Shown here in pieces: positions 49,169 through 57,840 of a stretch of DNA of 64,000 nt; within the stretch, counting starts at the first letter, position 1; each line of letters opens with the position of its first letter. The notes under the pieces are model-generated. The model searched no databases. It was not told where the DNA came from and worked only from the letters and a program-made list of their open reading frames with translations. The position numbers and the translations under genes were made by a program. Location: NCBI GenBank assembly GCA_030694425.1, contig JAUXYI010000017.1, positions 1 through 64,000 of the forward strand, read 5' to 3'. This DNA comes from Thermodesulfovibrionia bacterium (GTDB taxonomy: Bacteria; Nitrospirota; Thermodesulfovibrionia; UBA6902; BMS3Bbin08).

Positions 49169-49615
49169 ATCGTTAATATTTTATCTAAACACATTGCAAC
49201 TCTTGGTTTTATAGGCTATCTGCCTGTTGCGCCGGGCACATGGGGAACAGCATTAGCTTTTTTATTAACGATTCTCCTTAAACCTGATGATTTTACTCTT
49301 CTGATGATTTTCATACCTGCGTTTCTACTCGGAATAATAACTTCCCATAATGCAGAAAAAATGCTTGGCAAAGACAGCATACACATAGTAATAGATGAAT
49401 TTTGCGGTTATCTGCTGTCTGTTGCATTTATTCCCAAAAGCACAATTTATCTTCTATCAGGGTTTATATTATTCAGGATTTTTGATGTAATAAAACCGCC
49501 GCCAATAAGAAGGCTTGAGGAAACAGTTCCGGGTGGCGCAGGGATAATGATAGATGATATCTTAGCAGCAGTTTATACTAACATTTGCATGCAATTGTGG
49601 AGATACTTCATATAA
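49169..49615 (+). CDS. pgpA: Phosphatidylglycerophosphatase A, no canonical start codon
   Basis: Removes the phosphate from phosphatidylglycerophosphate in the membrane. IATLGFIGYLPVAPGTWGTALA and IVIDEFCGYLLS are clear PgpA motifs, and PPPIRRLEETVPGGAGIMIDD closes the active site region. The conserved N-terminal part begins at about 49172 (VNILSKHIATLG). Between an in-frame TAA at 49157 and that point there is no ATG, GTG or TTG; ATC (49169) or ATT (49178) follow GGGAG. The first ATG (49304) would delete the APGTWG motif. A repeat lies directly upstream and may have altered the start. Confidence 0.82.
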   Translation: MVNILSKHIATLGFIGYLPVAPGTWGTALAFLLTILLKPDDFTLLMIFIPAFLLGIITSHNAEKMLGKDSIHIVIDEFCGYLLSVAFIPKSTIYLLSGFILFRIFDVIKPPPIRRLEETVPGGAGIMIDDILAAVYTNICMQLWRYFI

Positions 49616-49826
49616 AAATACCAGATCTCAAGTACCGTGAAATTCAATCCCAATAATTAATTCCCGAACCGTTTGTTTCTTGTCCCGAAGAGTCGGGATT
49701 GATTATTATTTAAATATTGGAGCTTGGGTTTTGGAATTTTGATTCTTATTTAATCACTGAATATTTTAACAACTCTGTGGTATGCTATTCTGAAAAGCAA
49801 TATTGATAGTTATTGAGAATTGAGAT

Positions 49827-50402
49827 ATGAGGTGTTTTATTGCAATAGAGCTGCCTGAAGCAGTAAAATCTGCTTTATCAGGGATTGAAGAAGAGCTTAG
49901 AAAGAGCAAGGCTGATGTGAGATGGGTTAAACCGGACAATGTACACCTTACACTTAAGTTTTTTGGAAATATTGAAGAGAAAAAGACTGAAAAAATTATA
50001 GAAATAATGGAGAGTATCTGCAACCAATATGCCCCCTTTACTATTGAAATTAAAGGAATGGGAACATTTCCTAACATAAAATCTCCGAGGGTTCTGTGGG
50101 TTGGCATTGAAGGCAACGATACCCTTAAAACCCTTCAGGAAGAAATTGAAAACAAAATGGAGTCAATAGGATTTGAGAGAGAAGATAGGGCATTTACCGC
50201 ACATCTTACCCTCGGCAGATTTAGGTCTTCCATAGAAAAAGAAGGACTTTTGAAAGCAGTTAAACTACAAGAAAAAGATACTTTTGCTGGATTAATAAAT
50301 GTTCAATCTCTATCTCTAATCAGAAGCGACTTACATCCTGAAGGAGCGCGTTATAGTAAAATTATTGATATTCCCTTAGGTAAAACTACAGCAAATACTT
50401 AA
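49827..50402 (+). CDS. thpR: RNA 2',3'-cyclic phosphodiesterase (LigT/ThpR)
   Basis: 191 residues of the 2H phosphoesterase family. The two catalytic HxT motifs are [10 protein letters not shown] (about 39-48) and [11 protein letters not shown] (about 121-131), with the N-terminal [17 protein letters not shown]. It hydrolyses 2',3'-cyclic phosphates in vitro; the in vivo substrate is unclear. It is 35 nt upstream of recA, a common neighbour. Confidence 0.93.
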   Translation: MRCFIAIELPEAVKSALSGIEEELRKSKADVRWVKPDNVHLTLKFFGNIEEKKTEKIIEIMESICNQYAPFTIEIKGMGTFPNIKSPRVLWVGIEGNDTLKTLQEEIENKMESIGFEREDRAFTAHLTLGRFRSSIEKEGLLKAVKLQEKDTFAGLINVQSLSLIRSDLHPEGARYSKIIDIPLGKTTANT

Positions 50403-50437
50403 ATATAAATTTACTTATACTAATTAAGGAGGAGAAG

Positions 50438-51439
50438 ATGTCTAACCCCACTAAAGAACGTTCAAAAGCCCTTGAGATGGCTATTTCACAAATAGAAAAA
50501 CAGTTCGGAAAAGGCGCAATAATGCGTCTCGGCGCTGATACTATTACAGAAGTGCAGATTATCCCCTCGGGCTCTATTGGTCTGAATATAGCGCTGGGTG
50601 TCGGCGGTTATCCAAGAGGCAGGGTTATTGAAATCTATGGTCCCGAATCATCAGGAAAGACCACATTAGCTCTTAATGCAATTGCTGAGGCACAAAAAAC
50701 AGGTGGTTCAGCTGCTTTTATTGATGTAGAATATGCGCTGGACGTCAGTTATGCCTCAAAACTCGGCGTGAAAATAGACGACCTCTTGATAAGCCAGCCT
50801 GATACCGGGGAACAGGCATTAGAGGTTGTTGAAACACTTGTCCGCAGCGGCGCCCTGGACGTAATAGTAATAGATTCTGTCGCAGCCCTTGTCCCAAAGG
50901 CAGAGATTGAAGGCGATATGGGAGACTCTCTGCCAGGACTTCAGGCAAGGCTTATGAGCCAGGCATTGCGCAAACTCACAGCTACAATATCAAAAAGTCA
51001 TACAACTGTTATTTTTATAAACCAGATTAGAATGAAAATAGGCGTCATGTTCGGAAACCCTGAAACCACCACAGGCGGCAATGCCCTTAAATTTTATTCG
51101 TCTATAAGGCTTGACATAAGAAAGATTGACAACATAAAAATTGCGCAGGAAGCTATCGGCAACCGTGTAAGAGTAAAGGTAGTTAAAAACAAAGTTGCCC
51201 CGCCTTTTAAACAGGCAGAGTTTGACATATATTTTAATGAGGGAATCTCTAAAACAGGCGAGCTTGTTGACCTTGGCGTTGAAAAAGGTATTATAGAAAA
51301 GGCAGGAGCATGGTATGCTTATAATGGAAATCGGATTGGACAGGGAAGAGAAAACGTTAAGGAGTACTTAAAAGCAAACCCTGAAACAGCCAAAGAACTT
51401 GAAACAAAAATTCTTGAGGCTTATAATTTCAAAAAATAA
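50438..51439 (+). CDS. recA: Recombinase RecA
   Basis: Strand-exchange and SOS co-protease. [19 protein letters not shown] at the N-terminus, Walker [19 protein letters not shown] (about 67-84), Walker [15 protein letters not shown], and loop L2 [18 protein letters not shown] are all present. 333 residues; the C-terminal acidic tail is short. AAGGAGGAG is a strong ribosome-binding site. It is followed at 3 nt by pilT. No LexA box was recognised upstream. Confidence 0.98.
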   Translation: MSNPTKERSKALEMAISQIEKQFGKGAIMRLGADTITEVQIIPSGSIGLNIALGVGGYPRGRVIEIYGPESSGKTTLALNAIAEAQKTGGSAAFIDVEYALDVSYASKLGVKIDDLLISQPDTGEQALEVVETLVRSGALDVIVIDSVAALVPKAEIEGDMGDSLPGLQARLMSQALRKLTATISKSHTTVIFINQIRMKIGVMFGNPETTTGGNALKFYSSIRLDIRKIDNIKIAQEAIGNRVRVKVVKNKVAPPFKQAEFDIYFNEGISKTGELVDLGVEKGIIEKAGAWYAYNGNRIGQGRENVKEYLKANPETAKELETKILEAYNFKK

Positions 51440-51442
51440 GCT

Positions 51443-52594
51443 ATGTCCGTAGATATTAACGAACTACTTAAAAAAGCTGTCCAAATGGGCGCTTCTGACC
51501 TGCATATAAAGGTAGGAAGCGTTCCCATTATCAGACTTGACGGCGAACTCACAACTTTATCAGGGGAAAGAAGACTTACCTTAGAAGACACCTCAAATAT
51601 CGCTTCTACTATTATGAACGAGGCACAAAAAGAGGCATTCAAAAAGAAAAACGAAATTGATATATCATACAGCATTCCGGGATTTGGAAGGTTTAGATGC
51701 AATACCTATGTACAGAGAGGAACAATAGGAATAGTCTTCAGGGTAATCCCCACAAAAATTCCTGACATAGAGCAACTCTATCTGCCGCCAGTTTTAAAAA
51801 AGATTGCTTTAGAGCCGAGAGGGCTTATCCTTGTAACAGGCACAACAGGAAGCGGTAAAACCACCACGCTTGCATCCATGATTGAATTCATAAATTTAAA
51901 CAGGACAAATAATATAATAACTATTGAAGACCCTATTGAATTCCTTTTCAGGGATAAAAGCAGCATTATAAGTCAGCGAGAGATAGGCAGTGATACCGAG
52001 TCATTCAGCAAAGCGCTCAGATCCGCCCTCAGGCAGGACCCGGATGTAATACTCGTAGGCGAGATGCGTGATTTTGAAACAATCCAGACAGCCCTTGTCG
52101 CAGCAGAAACCGGGCACTTAGTATTGAGCACCCTGCACACTGTTGACGCAACTGAAACCGTGAACAGAATTATTGCGGTATTTCCGCCTTACCAGCATAA
52201 ACAGGTAAGAATGCAGCTTGCATCTATTCTAAGGGCTATTATTTCCATGAGGCTTGTGCCACGCGCAGACGGCAATGGAAGGGTTCCTGCTGTTGAGGTG
52301 CTGATAGGAACCTCAACTATAAAGGACTGCGTAGAAGACCCTGATAAAACAAAATTAATACCAGACTTTATTGCTCAGGGTTATACTCAGTACGGGATGC
52401 AGACATTTGACCAATCCCTCTTTGATTTATATAAGAACGGACTAATCACTTATGAAGATGCACTTCAGAGGGCTACAAAACCTGATGATTTTGTCCTCAA
52501 GATTAAAGGTATCCGGTCAACAAGTGAATGGCAGGAGGGCATAATCTCCTCTGAGAAAAAAGAGGAACCTAAAATTGACAGGTTCGGCGACTGA
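51443..52594 (+). CDS. pilT: Type IV pilus retraction ATPase PilT-like
   Basis: 383 residues of the secretion ATPase family. Walker A LVTGTTGSGKTTTLASMIEF (about 129-148), Asp box TIEDPIEFLF, Walker B RQDPDVILVGEMRDFETI, His box GHLVLSTLHTVDATETVNRI. The short N-terminal domain (ASDLHIKVGSVPIIRLDGEL) and AIRNLIRE-like end (here FDQSLFDLYKNGLITYEDAL) match PilT/PilU. No other pilus genes are in the window. The gene is packed between recA and recX, presumably one operon. Confidence 0.94.
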   Translation: MSVDINELLKKAVQMGASDLHIKVGSVPIIRLDGELTTLSGERRLTLEDTSNIASTIMNEAQKEAFKKKNEIDISYSIPGFGRFRCNTYVQRGTIGIVFRVIPTKIPDIEQLYLPPVLKKIALEPRGLILVTGTTGSGKTTTLASMIEFINLNRTNNIITIEDPIEFLFRDKSSIISQREIGSDTESFSKALRSALRQDPDVILVGEMRDFETIQTALVAAETGHLVLSTLHTVDATETVNRIIAVFPPYQHKQVRMQLASILRAIISMRLVPRADGNGRVPAVEVLIGTSTIKDCVEDPDKTKLIPDFIAQGYTQYGMQTFDQSLFDLYKNGLITYEDALQRATKPDDFVLKIKGIRSTSEWQEGIISSEKKEEPKIDRFGD

Positions 52595-53051
52595 AGTTAG
52601 ACGCTACGCATTAAAACTCCTGCATTACCGCTCCAGAAGCGAAAAAGAAATAATTCAGAGATTAAAACGAAAAGGTTTTGACGACAACCATATAAACAAT
52701 ATCGTTGAATTTCTGAAGAATGCAGAATTGATAAAAGACAACGTTCTTGCCTCTGAACTCCTTAGGAATGCAACTGAAAATAAACTGCTCGGCAGAAAAG
52801 GTATTCAAGCATTTCTTTCCAACCGCGGAATAAAAAAAGATTTGGCAACTGAAACTTTATCATGCCTTTCAGAAGACACAGAAAAAGAAACTGCATTAAG
52901 ACTTGTGGAGAAAAAGATGAAGGTTCTGAGAAATCATCCTAAGAATGTCATAAAAAGAAGATTATGGGGAATGCTTGAGCGAAGAGGATTTTCAGCGGAT
53001 GTGATTAACGAAGCGGTTAAATCTATAGAAAACAAAGAACCTTTGCCTTGA
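52575..53051 (+). CDS. recX: RecX-family regulator of RecA
   Basis: 158 residues of three-helix repeats, e.g. ALKLLHYRSRSEKEIIQRLK, RKGFDDNHINNIVEFL and WGMLERRGFSADVINEAV. RecX binds inside the RecA groove and limits filament growth. The TTG start at 52575 overlaps pilT by 20 nt and is preceded by AGAGGA. The gap of one gene (pilT) between recA and recX is unusual but the operon is continuous. Confidence 0.9.
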   Translation: MTGSATEVRRYALKLLHYRSRSEKEIIQRLKRKGFDDNHINNIVEFLKNAELIKDNVLASELLRNATENKLLGRKGIQAFLSNRGIKKDLATETLSCLSEDTEKETALRLVEKKMKVLRNHPKNVIKRRLWGMLERRGFSADVINEAVKSIENKEPLP

Positions 53052-53052
53052 A

Positions 53053-53211
53053 AAACCGTTAATTAGAGTCTGTCCATAAACTAACCTTGTCTGTCTGTCA
53101 TTCCGGCAGTCCTTAAGCCGGAATCCAGTGGTTTAAATGCCTTCTGGATGCAGGATCAAGTCCGGCATGACAACAATAAGACATTTATGGACAGACTCTA
53201 ATTAACGGTTT
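53053..53211. mobile_element. MITE-like element, 159 bp, perfect 28-bp terminal inverted repeats
   Basis: 53053-53080 (aaaccgttaattagagtctg...) is the exact complement of 53184-53211. Inside is a dispersed palindrome starting gtcattccgg (53097) and ending ccggcatgac. No coding capacity. It sits between recX and vapB; its right end is 31 nt upstream of the vapB -35. Confidence 0.85.
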
Positions 53212-53241
53212 ATTCACTATAGGATAAATAACACTTCATGA

Positions 53242-53271
53242 TTGACATACTTATTGGAAATACTTTAATAT
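53242..53271 (+). promoter_or_regulatory. Promoter of the VapBC module
   Basis: Perfect TTGACA (53242-53247), 18-nt spacer, TAATAT (53266-53271). The AAGGAG site follows at 53289. Confidence 0.6.
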
Positions 53272-53300
53272 GTATTAAATAGAAATATAAGGAGATGTAT

Positions 53301-53507
53301 ATGAGTAAGACAACAGTTATGATAAATGATACCCTTATAAAGGAAGCCCTTAGGGCAACAAACCTCAGGACTAAGAAAGAAGTCATTGAAAGGGGATTAA
53401 AAGAGTTAATCAGGATTAAAAACCGCGAGCTTTTGAGAAAAGAGCTTGGAACCTTTGAAATTGACCTTTCAGTAGAAGAATTGAAAAAGAAAAGGGAAGA
53501 AAGGTAG
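53301..53507 (+). CDS. VapB-type antitoxin (type II toxin-antitoxin)
   Basis: 68 residues: MSKTTVMINDTLIKEALRAT then LRTKKEVIERGLKELIRIK, a ribbon-helix-helix-like VapB with an acidic C-terminal toxin-binding tail. ATG at 53301 is chosen since AAGGAG lies 6 nt upstream; an ATG 6 nt earlier would be too close. The stop is 2 nt before the toxin start. Confidence 0.88.
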   Translation: MSKTTVMINDTLIKEALRATNLRTKKEVIERGLKELIRIKNRELLRKELGTFEIDLSVEELKKKREER

Positions 53508-53509
53508 GC

Positions 53510-53917
53510 ATGATACTTATTGATACGTCTGCATGGATTTTCGCTCTGAAAAAGAACTTTCATCCCTTTGTAAAAGAAAGAATTGATACTATACTTATAG
53601 AAAGCGATGTTGCAATCAACGGAATTATAGGGCTTGAACTTCTCGGTGGCGCCAAAACTGAAAAAGAATATGATAGGCTGAAAAGCAGGCTTGACGCCCT
53701 CTGCTACATTGAAGCCACCAAATCTCTGTGGGATAATGCTTCGAAACTTGCCTTTGACTTAAAAAGAAAAGGAATAAATGTTCCATATACCGATATTTTT
53801 ATCGCTGCTTCTGCCATACAGGAAATGACTGTTCTTCTGCATGCTGATTCTCATTTTGATACCATCGCAAAACATTCAGACTTAAAAGTTGAGAGCCTTG
53901 TGCCGCGTCTAAAATAA
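53510..53917 (+). CDS. vapC: PIN-domain toxin VapC
   Basis: 135 residues. MILIDTSAWIFALKK carries the first catalytic Asp, NGIIGLELLGGAKTEKEY the Glu, and VPYTDIFIAASAI the later Asp, all in PIN order. Predicted Mg-dependent endoribonuclease. Complete, and followed by a strong terminator. Confidence 0.92.
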   Translation: MILIDTSAWIFALKKNFHPFVKERIDTILIESDVAINGIIGLELLGGAKTEKEYDRLKSRLDALCYIEATKSLWDNASKLAFDLKRKGINVPYTDIFIAASAIQEMTVLLHADSHFDTIAKHSDLKVESLVPRLK

Positions 53918-54003
53918 TGAGGAAGACCCTTCTATTTAAAGAAAGTCTCCCCTATCCTCATATCCACTTACTTACGGATTTATGGTTATAGCCCTAGACC
54001 TCC

Positions 54004-54039
54004 AAAAAGGGCGTCCCGAAACATCGGAACGCCCTTTTT
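54004..54039 (+). terminator. Intrinsic terminator after vapC
   Basis: aaaaagggcgtcccga (54004-54019) pairs with tcggaacgcccttttt (54024-54039), giving a long stem with A- and T-runs. It is bidirectional. Confidence 0.85.
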
Positions 54040-54070
54040 GCAATTGTATTATTCTGATAAAGCCTTAAAT

Positions 54071-54096
54071 CTGTCTGTCTGTCTGTCTGTCTGTCT
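54071..54096. repeat. Tetranucleotide tandem repeat (ctgt)n
   Basis: Six and a half perfect copies of ctgt. Tetranucleotide tracts of this kind are prone to slippage, but no gene frame depends on it here. Confidence 0.9.
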
Positions 54097-54127
54097 CAAC
54101 ATCAAAAAGGTCCTGCCCTATTAAAAC

Positions 54128-54298
54128 ATGAAAATTCTGCATATAATCAAATCCAGACAAACAGAGCTGACAAAAAAAATTATAGAGCAACAGTCTAAAA
54201 AACATGATGTAAGGGTTATAGACATCAAGAAAAAAGATATATCCTTTGAAGATGTTATTGATGAAATATTCTCTTATGATAAAGTAATATCATGGTAA
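54128..54298 (+). CDS. Small TusB/DsrH-like protein (tentative, 56 aa)
   Basis: ATG at 54128 to TAA at 54296 encodes MKILHIIKSRQTELTKKIIE, then KHDVRVIDIKKKDI and EDVIDEIFSYDKVISW. The alternation of a strand, a helix, a strand and the ending DKVISW resembles small DsrE/TusB-superfamily proteins of the sulfur-relay type found in anaerobes. No Cys or His catalytic residue is clear. There is no Shine-Dalgarno, and no partner genes are adjacent. It may be real but isolated. Confidence 0.5.
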   Translation: MKILHIIKSRQTELTKKIIEQQSKKHDVRVIDIKKKDISFEDVIDEIFSYDKVISW

Positions 54299-54741
54299 GG
54301 CTGTCATTGAACCCATGCAAACATAAAAAACCTCTCTTTAAGTTTTAGCCCGGAAATCAGGTGATAGACTATTTTTATCTACAAATTTTGATATAATACA
54401 AGCATTATAAAAAACCTTATAATTTAACCCAGAAAATGCCATTAACCACAGAGGACTCAGAGAAAGACATTAATAATAAAAGAGGAAAGGCTCATTTTTA
54501 TTACTTTTCTCTGTGCACTCTTTTATGCAAAAAGGATTTATATTACATAAACGAGTTAGCTTATGAGAACACAGAGAATTATAAATTACATCCACAGATT
54601 TCGCAGATTGCACAGATAACACTACCCTGCCTCCCCTTAATTTAAAGGGAGGTGTGGAGGGGTTAAAATCTGTGTAAATCTGAGTAATCTGCGGATTATC
54701 TTTATAAAAAATTATCTCGGTGCTCTCTGTGGTTTCTTAAA
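54299..54741. repeat. Repeat-rich leader region of alaS
   Basis: Composed of cacagag/ctctgtg and cagatt/aatctg words in both orientations (54448-54475, 54505-54525, 54585-54620, 54668-54700, 54722-54735) and a cctccccttaatttaaaggg-type hairpin near 54630-54663. Open frames through it (for example 54436-54645) are repeat translations. A TATAAT lies near 54402. A T-box was not recognised. Confidence 0.6.
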
Positions 54742-57417
54742 ATGCATTTTCCGGGTTATATGAAGAGCAATGAAATAAGACAACTATTTTTAGATTTTTT
54801 CATGCAGAACGGCCATGAGGCGCTCCCAGGCTCGCCTCTCATAGCAAAAGATGACCCCACGCTTTTATTTACTAACGCAGGCATGGTTCAATTCAAGTCT
54901 GTTTTTCTTGGAGATGAAATCAGACCATATAAAAGGGCGGTGACAGTTCAAAAATGCCTGAGGGCAGGCGGCAAGCATAATGACCTTGAAAATGTCGGCA
55001 GGACCGCAAGACATCACACCTTCTTTGAAATGCTGGGCAATTTCTCCTTTGGCGACTATTTTAAAAAAGACGCAATAAAATGGGCCTGGGAGTTTTTGAC
55101 AGAGCGGGGAAAACTGCCGGCAGACAAGCTCTTTATAACTGTTTATGAAAAAGATGATGAATCAGCCCGCATCTGGCAGGATGAAATAGGCATTGCGCCC
55201 GAGAAGATTTTCAAGCTTGGAGAAAAAGACAATTTCTGGCAGATGGGAGATACAGGACCATGCGGTCCGTGTTCTGAGATATTAATAGACCAGGGTCCTG
55301 AAATGAGTTGTAATAAGCCCGGCTGCACTGTTGGCTGCGACTGCGACAGGTATCTTGAAATATGGAATCTGGTATTCATGCAGTACAACAGGGATTCGTC
55401 AGGCAAGTTAACTACTTTACCAAAACCAAGCATAGATACCGGTATGGGAATAGAAAGGCTTTCAGCAGTGTTCCAGGGGAAAAAGAGCAATTTTGATTCT
55501 GACCTTTTCAGCCCTATTATCAAAAATATTGAAGATATCTCAGGCAAAAAATATGGCAGCAATCCTTCAACAGATATTTCTATCCGTGTAATAGCAGACC
55601 ATATCAGGGCAGCGGCCTTTGTTCTTTCAGAGGGGCTGGTTCCTTCAAATGAAGGACGGGGTTATGTGCTGAGAAGGATTATAAGAAGGGCTGCAAGACA
55701 CGGCTTTATGCTCGGGATTGATAAACCATTTCTCTACAAAGTCATGGACTCGGTTTATGACATAATGTCCGGAGCCTATCCTGAGCTGCTTGAAGATATA
55801 CAGAGACGCAAAAAAGTTCTCCGGTTTGAAGAAGAGAGGTTTGCACATACCCTTTCGTCAGGAATGGCAACCTTAAGCAAACTCATAAATGAGGTTAAGT
55901 TGTCAGGAAAGGATTTAATCCCCGGCGCTGAACTTTTTAAATTGTATGATACCTACGGTTTCCCCCTTGACCTTGCCAGGGATATCGCAGAAGATAACAA
56001 CCTTAAAATTGATGAGCAGGGCTTTAATGAAGAGATGGAACTTCAAAAAACAAAGGCAAGGGCTTCATGGGTTGGAGCAGTCTACGACCCGTCTACGACC
56101 CATAGGGAAGAAGAAATTTTAAGCGTCTATAAAGACGTTCTAAAAAAATTCGGCACCACAAAATTCCTTGGTTATGAAACCCTGCAGACAGACTGTATAG
56201 TTAATGCATTAATAAAAAATAATTCATTTACAAAAGAGGCAAACGAAGGGGATAGAGTAGAGATAATCATGGATGAGACGCCGTTTTATGGTGAATCAGG
56301 AGGTCAGGTTGGCGACAAGGGAACCATAAGGGCAGATGGCTTAAAGATTGATGTGCTGGATACAAAAAAATTCAACGAGGCAATAATTCATATTGCTGAC
56401 ATAAAAAAAGGAACCATCCGCTCAGGGATGACAGTCAACGCGTCTGTTGACATGGACAAAAGAAAATCCACTATGCGAAATCATACTGCCACCCATCTCT
56501 TGCATTCCGCATTAAAAACAGTTCTCGGCGACCATATTAAACAGGCAGGCTCTTTTGTTAGCCCTGAAAGACTCAGATTTGATTTTACTCATTTTTATGC
56601 AATGGAAGACAGGGAACTGCAAGAGGTAGAAGCGATTGTTAACGAGAAGGTGATTGAAAATTCACCTGTCAATATAGCATGGACTACCATTGATGATGCT
56701 GTTTCAAAAGGAGCCATAGCGCTTTTTGGAGAAAAGTACGGAGAAAGAGTAAGAGTAGTACGTGCAGGAGATTTCACTGCTGAACTTTGCGGCGGAATCC
56801 ACTGTAATGCAACAGGAGAAATAGGTCCATTCAAAATAATCTCTGAAGGCAGTGTCTCTGCCGGAACCAGACGTATAGAAGCCGTCACTGGTTTTGCAGC
56901 GCTTGAATTTATAAAGACAGAGGAGTATGAATTAAAGAAAATAGCTGAACTGCTTAAGGTTAAAGAAATTAAGGTTTCGGATAGAGTTGAAAAACTGTTA
57001 AATGAGTTTAAATCACAATTGAAAGGACTTGAGAGGGCACAAAGCAAGGCAGCATCTGACAATGTCAGCGCTCTCATTGAAAAGGCAATAGATGTAGACA
57101 AAATCAAAGTGCTTTCTCACAAGATTGACGGCTTTGACATAAAGACATTAAGAGACCTTGTAGACAAACTAAAAGATAAAATTGGTTCCGGGGTTATTGT
57201 GCTTGCCTCTTTAAAAGACAGCCAGGTTTCTTATGTAGCAGCGGTCACAAAGGATTTAACTTCAAAACTTAATGCAGGAGAAATACTTAAAATAATTTCA
57301 GGGGGGAAAGGCGGCGGCAGACCTGATATGGCACAGGGCGGCTCAAAGGATGTAGAAGGTATTAATAAAGCAGTCAGCTTAGTGATAGATATTGTAAAAA
57401 CCAAGTTAAAAGTGTAA
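54742..57417 (+). CDS. alaS: Alanyl-tRNA synthetase
   Basis: Class II synthetase with editing and C-Ala domains. Catalytic part: LPGSPLIAKDDPTLLFTNAG, RAGGKHNDLENVGRTARHHT, and GRGYVLRRIIRRAARHG. Editing zinc ligands are in NHTATHLLHSAL and ELCGGIHCNATGEIG. The DHHA1 domain ends with SGGKGGGRPDMAQGG. 891 residues. Near residue 450, VGAVYDPSTTHREEEILSV contains about eight residues that seem to be read from a dispersed tctacgaccc repeat. Either ATG at 54742 or 54760 could be the start; neither has a strong ribosome-binding site. Confidence 0.97.
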   Translation: MHFPGYMKSNEIRQLFLDFFMQNGHEALPGSPLIAKDDPTLLFTNAGMVQFKSVFLGDEIRPYKRAVTVQKCLRAGGKHNDLENVGRTARHHTFFEMLGNFSFGDYFKKDAIKWAWEFLTERGKLPADKLFITVYEKDDESARIWQDEIGIAPEKIFKLGEKDNFWQMGDTGPCGPCSEILIDQGPEMSCNKPGCTVGCDCDRYLEIWNLVFMQYNRDSSGKLTTLPKPSIDTGMGIERLSAVFQGKKSNFDSDLFSPIIKNIEDISGKKYGSNPSTDISIRVIADHIRAAAFVLSEGLVPSNEGRGYVLRRIIRRAARHGFMLGIDKPFLYKVMDSVYDIMSGAYPELLEDIQRRKKVLRFEEERFAHTLSSGMATLSKLINEVKLSGKDLIPGAELFKLYDTYGFPLDLARDIAEDNNLKIDEQGFNEEMELQKTKARASWVGAVYDPSTTHREEEILSVYKDVLKKFGTTKFLGYETLQTDCIVNALIKNNSFTKEANEGDRVEIIMDETPFYGESGGQVGDKGTIRADGLKIDVLDTKKFNEAIIHIADIKKGTIRSGMTVNASVDMDKRKSTMRNHTATHLLHSALKTVLGDHIKQAGSFVSPERLRFDFTHFYAMEDRELQEVEAIVNEKVIENSPVNIAWTTIDDAVSKGAIALFGEKYGERVRVVRAGDFTAELCGGIHCNATGEIGPFKIISEGSVSAGTRRIEAVTGFAALEFIKTEEYELKKIAELLKVKEIKVSDRVEKLLNEFKSQLKGLERAQSKAASDNVSALIEKAIDVDKIKVLSHKIDGFDIKTLRDLVDKLKDKIGSGVIVLASLKDSQVSYVAAVTKDLTSKLNAGEILKIISGGKGGGRPDMAQGGSKDVEGINKAVSLVIDIVKTKLKV

Positions 57418-57488
57418 AGTGAAAAGTTAAGAATGATGGAATTATAACTTTCAACTATTAACTTTTAACTTATTAAAAGGAGGGCATC

Positions 57489-57806
57489 ATGACTGTGTTT
57501 GAATCCATACGAAAGGCATTGCTGGCAGGAATAGGAGTACCGGAGAAAATGAAAGAACTGGTTGACGAACTTATTAAAAAAGGTGAATTAAGCAAATCTC
57601 AGGGCGCCAAGCTCGTAAAGGAATGGTCAGATAAGATGAGTAAGTCAGGGGAAGAACTTAGTAAAAAACCAACTGAGATTATGCATAAAACCCTTGAAAA
57701 AATGAATATAGCCACAAAAGACGAGGTAGAAAAGTTAAACAGAAAAATATTATCACTTTCTGCAAGGCTTAAAAAACTGGAAGAGGCTGCTGCAAAAAAA
57801 GAGTAA
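57489..57806 (+). CDS. Phasin-like coiled-coil protein
   Basis: 105 residues: MTVFESIRKALLAGIGVPEK then MKELVDELIKKGELSKSQGA, a hinge, and a C-terminal leucine-heptad coil EVEKLNRKILSLSARLKKLE. This matches the small phasin/PhaF-like and poly(hydroxyalkanoate) regulator-like proteins. No PHA synthase is in the window, so granule binding is unproven. AAAAGGAGGG is a good ribosome-binding site. Confidence 0.78.
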   Translation: MTVFESIRKALLAGIGVPEKMKELVDELIKKGELSKSQGAKLVKEWSDKMSKSGEELSKKPTEIMHKTLEKMNIATKDEVEKLNRKILSLSARLKKLEEAAAKKE

Positions 57807-57840
57807 AAATTATCAGCAGTATATAAAAGGGGTTAATCCT

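Noticed and set aside
53053-53211. CRISPR-like repeats
   Set aside because: The repeats are inverted pairs, not regularly spaced direct repeats; no array or cas gene exists in the window.
54436-54645. Open frame of about 69 codons before alaS
   Set aside because: Almost entirely translation of cacagag/cagatt dispersed repeats; no ribosome-binding site and no family signature.
54299-54741. T-box leader upstream of alaS
   Set aside because: No T-box consensus and no terminator/antiterminator pair; the region is dispersed repeats.
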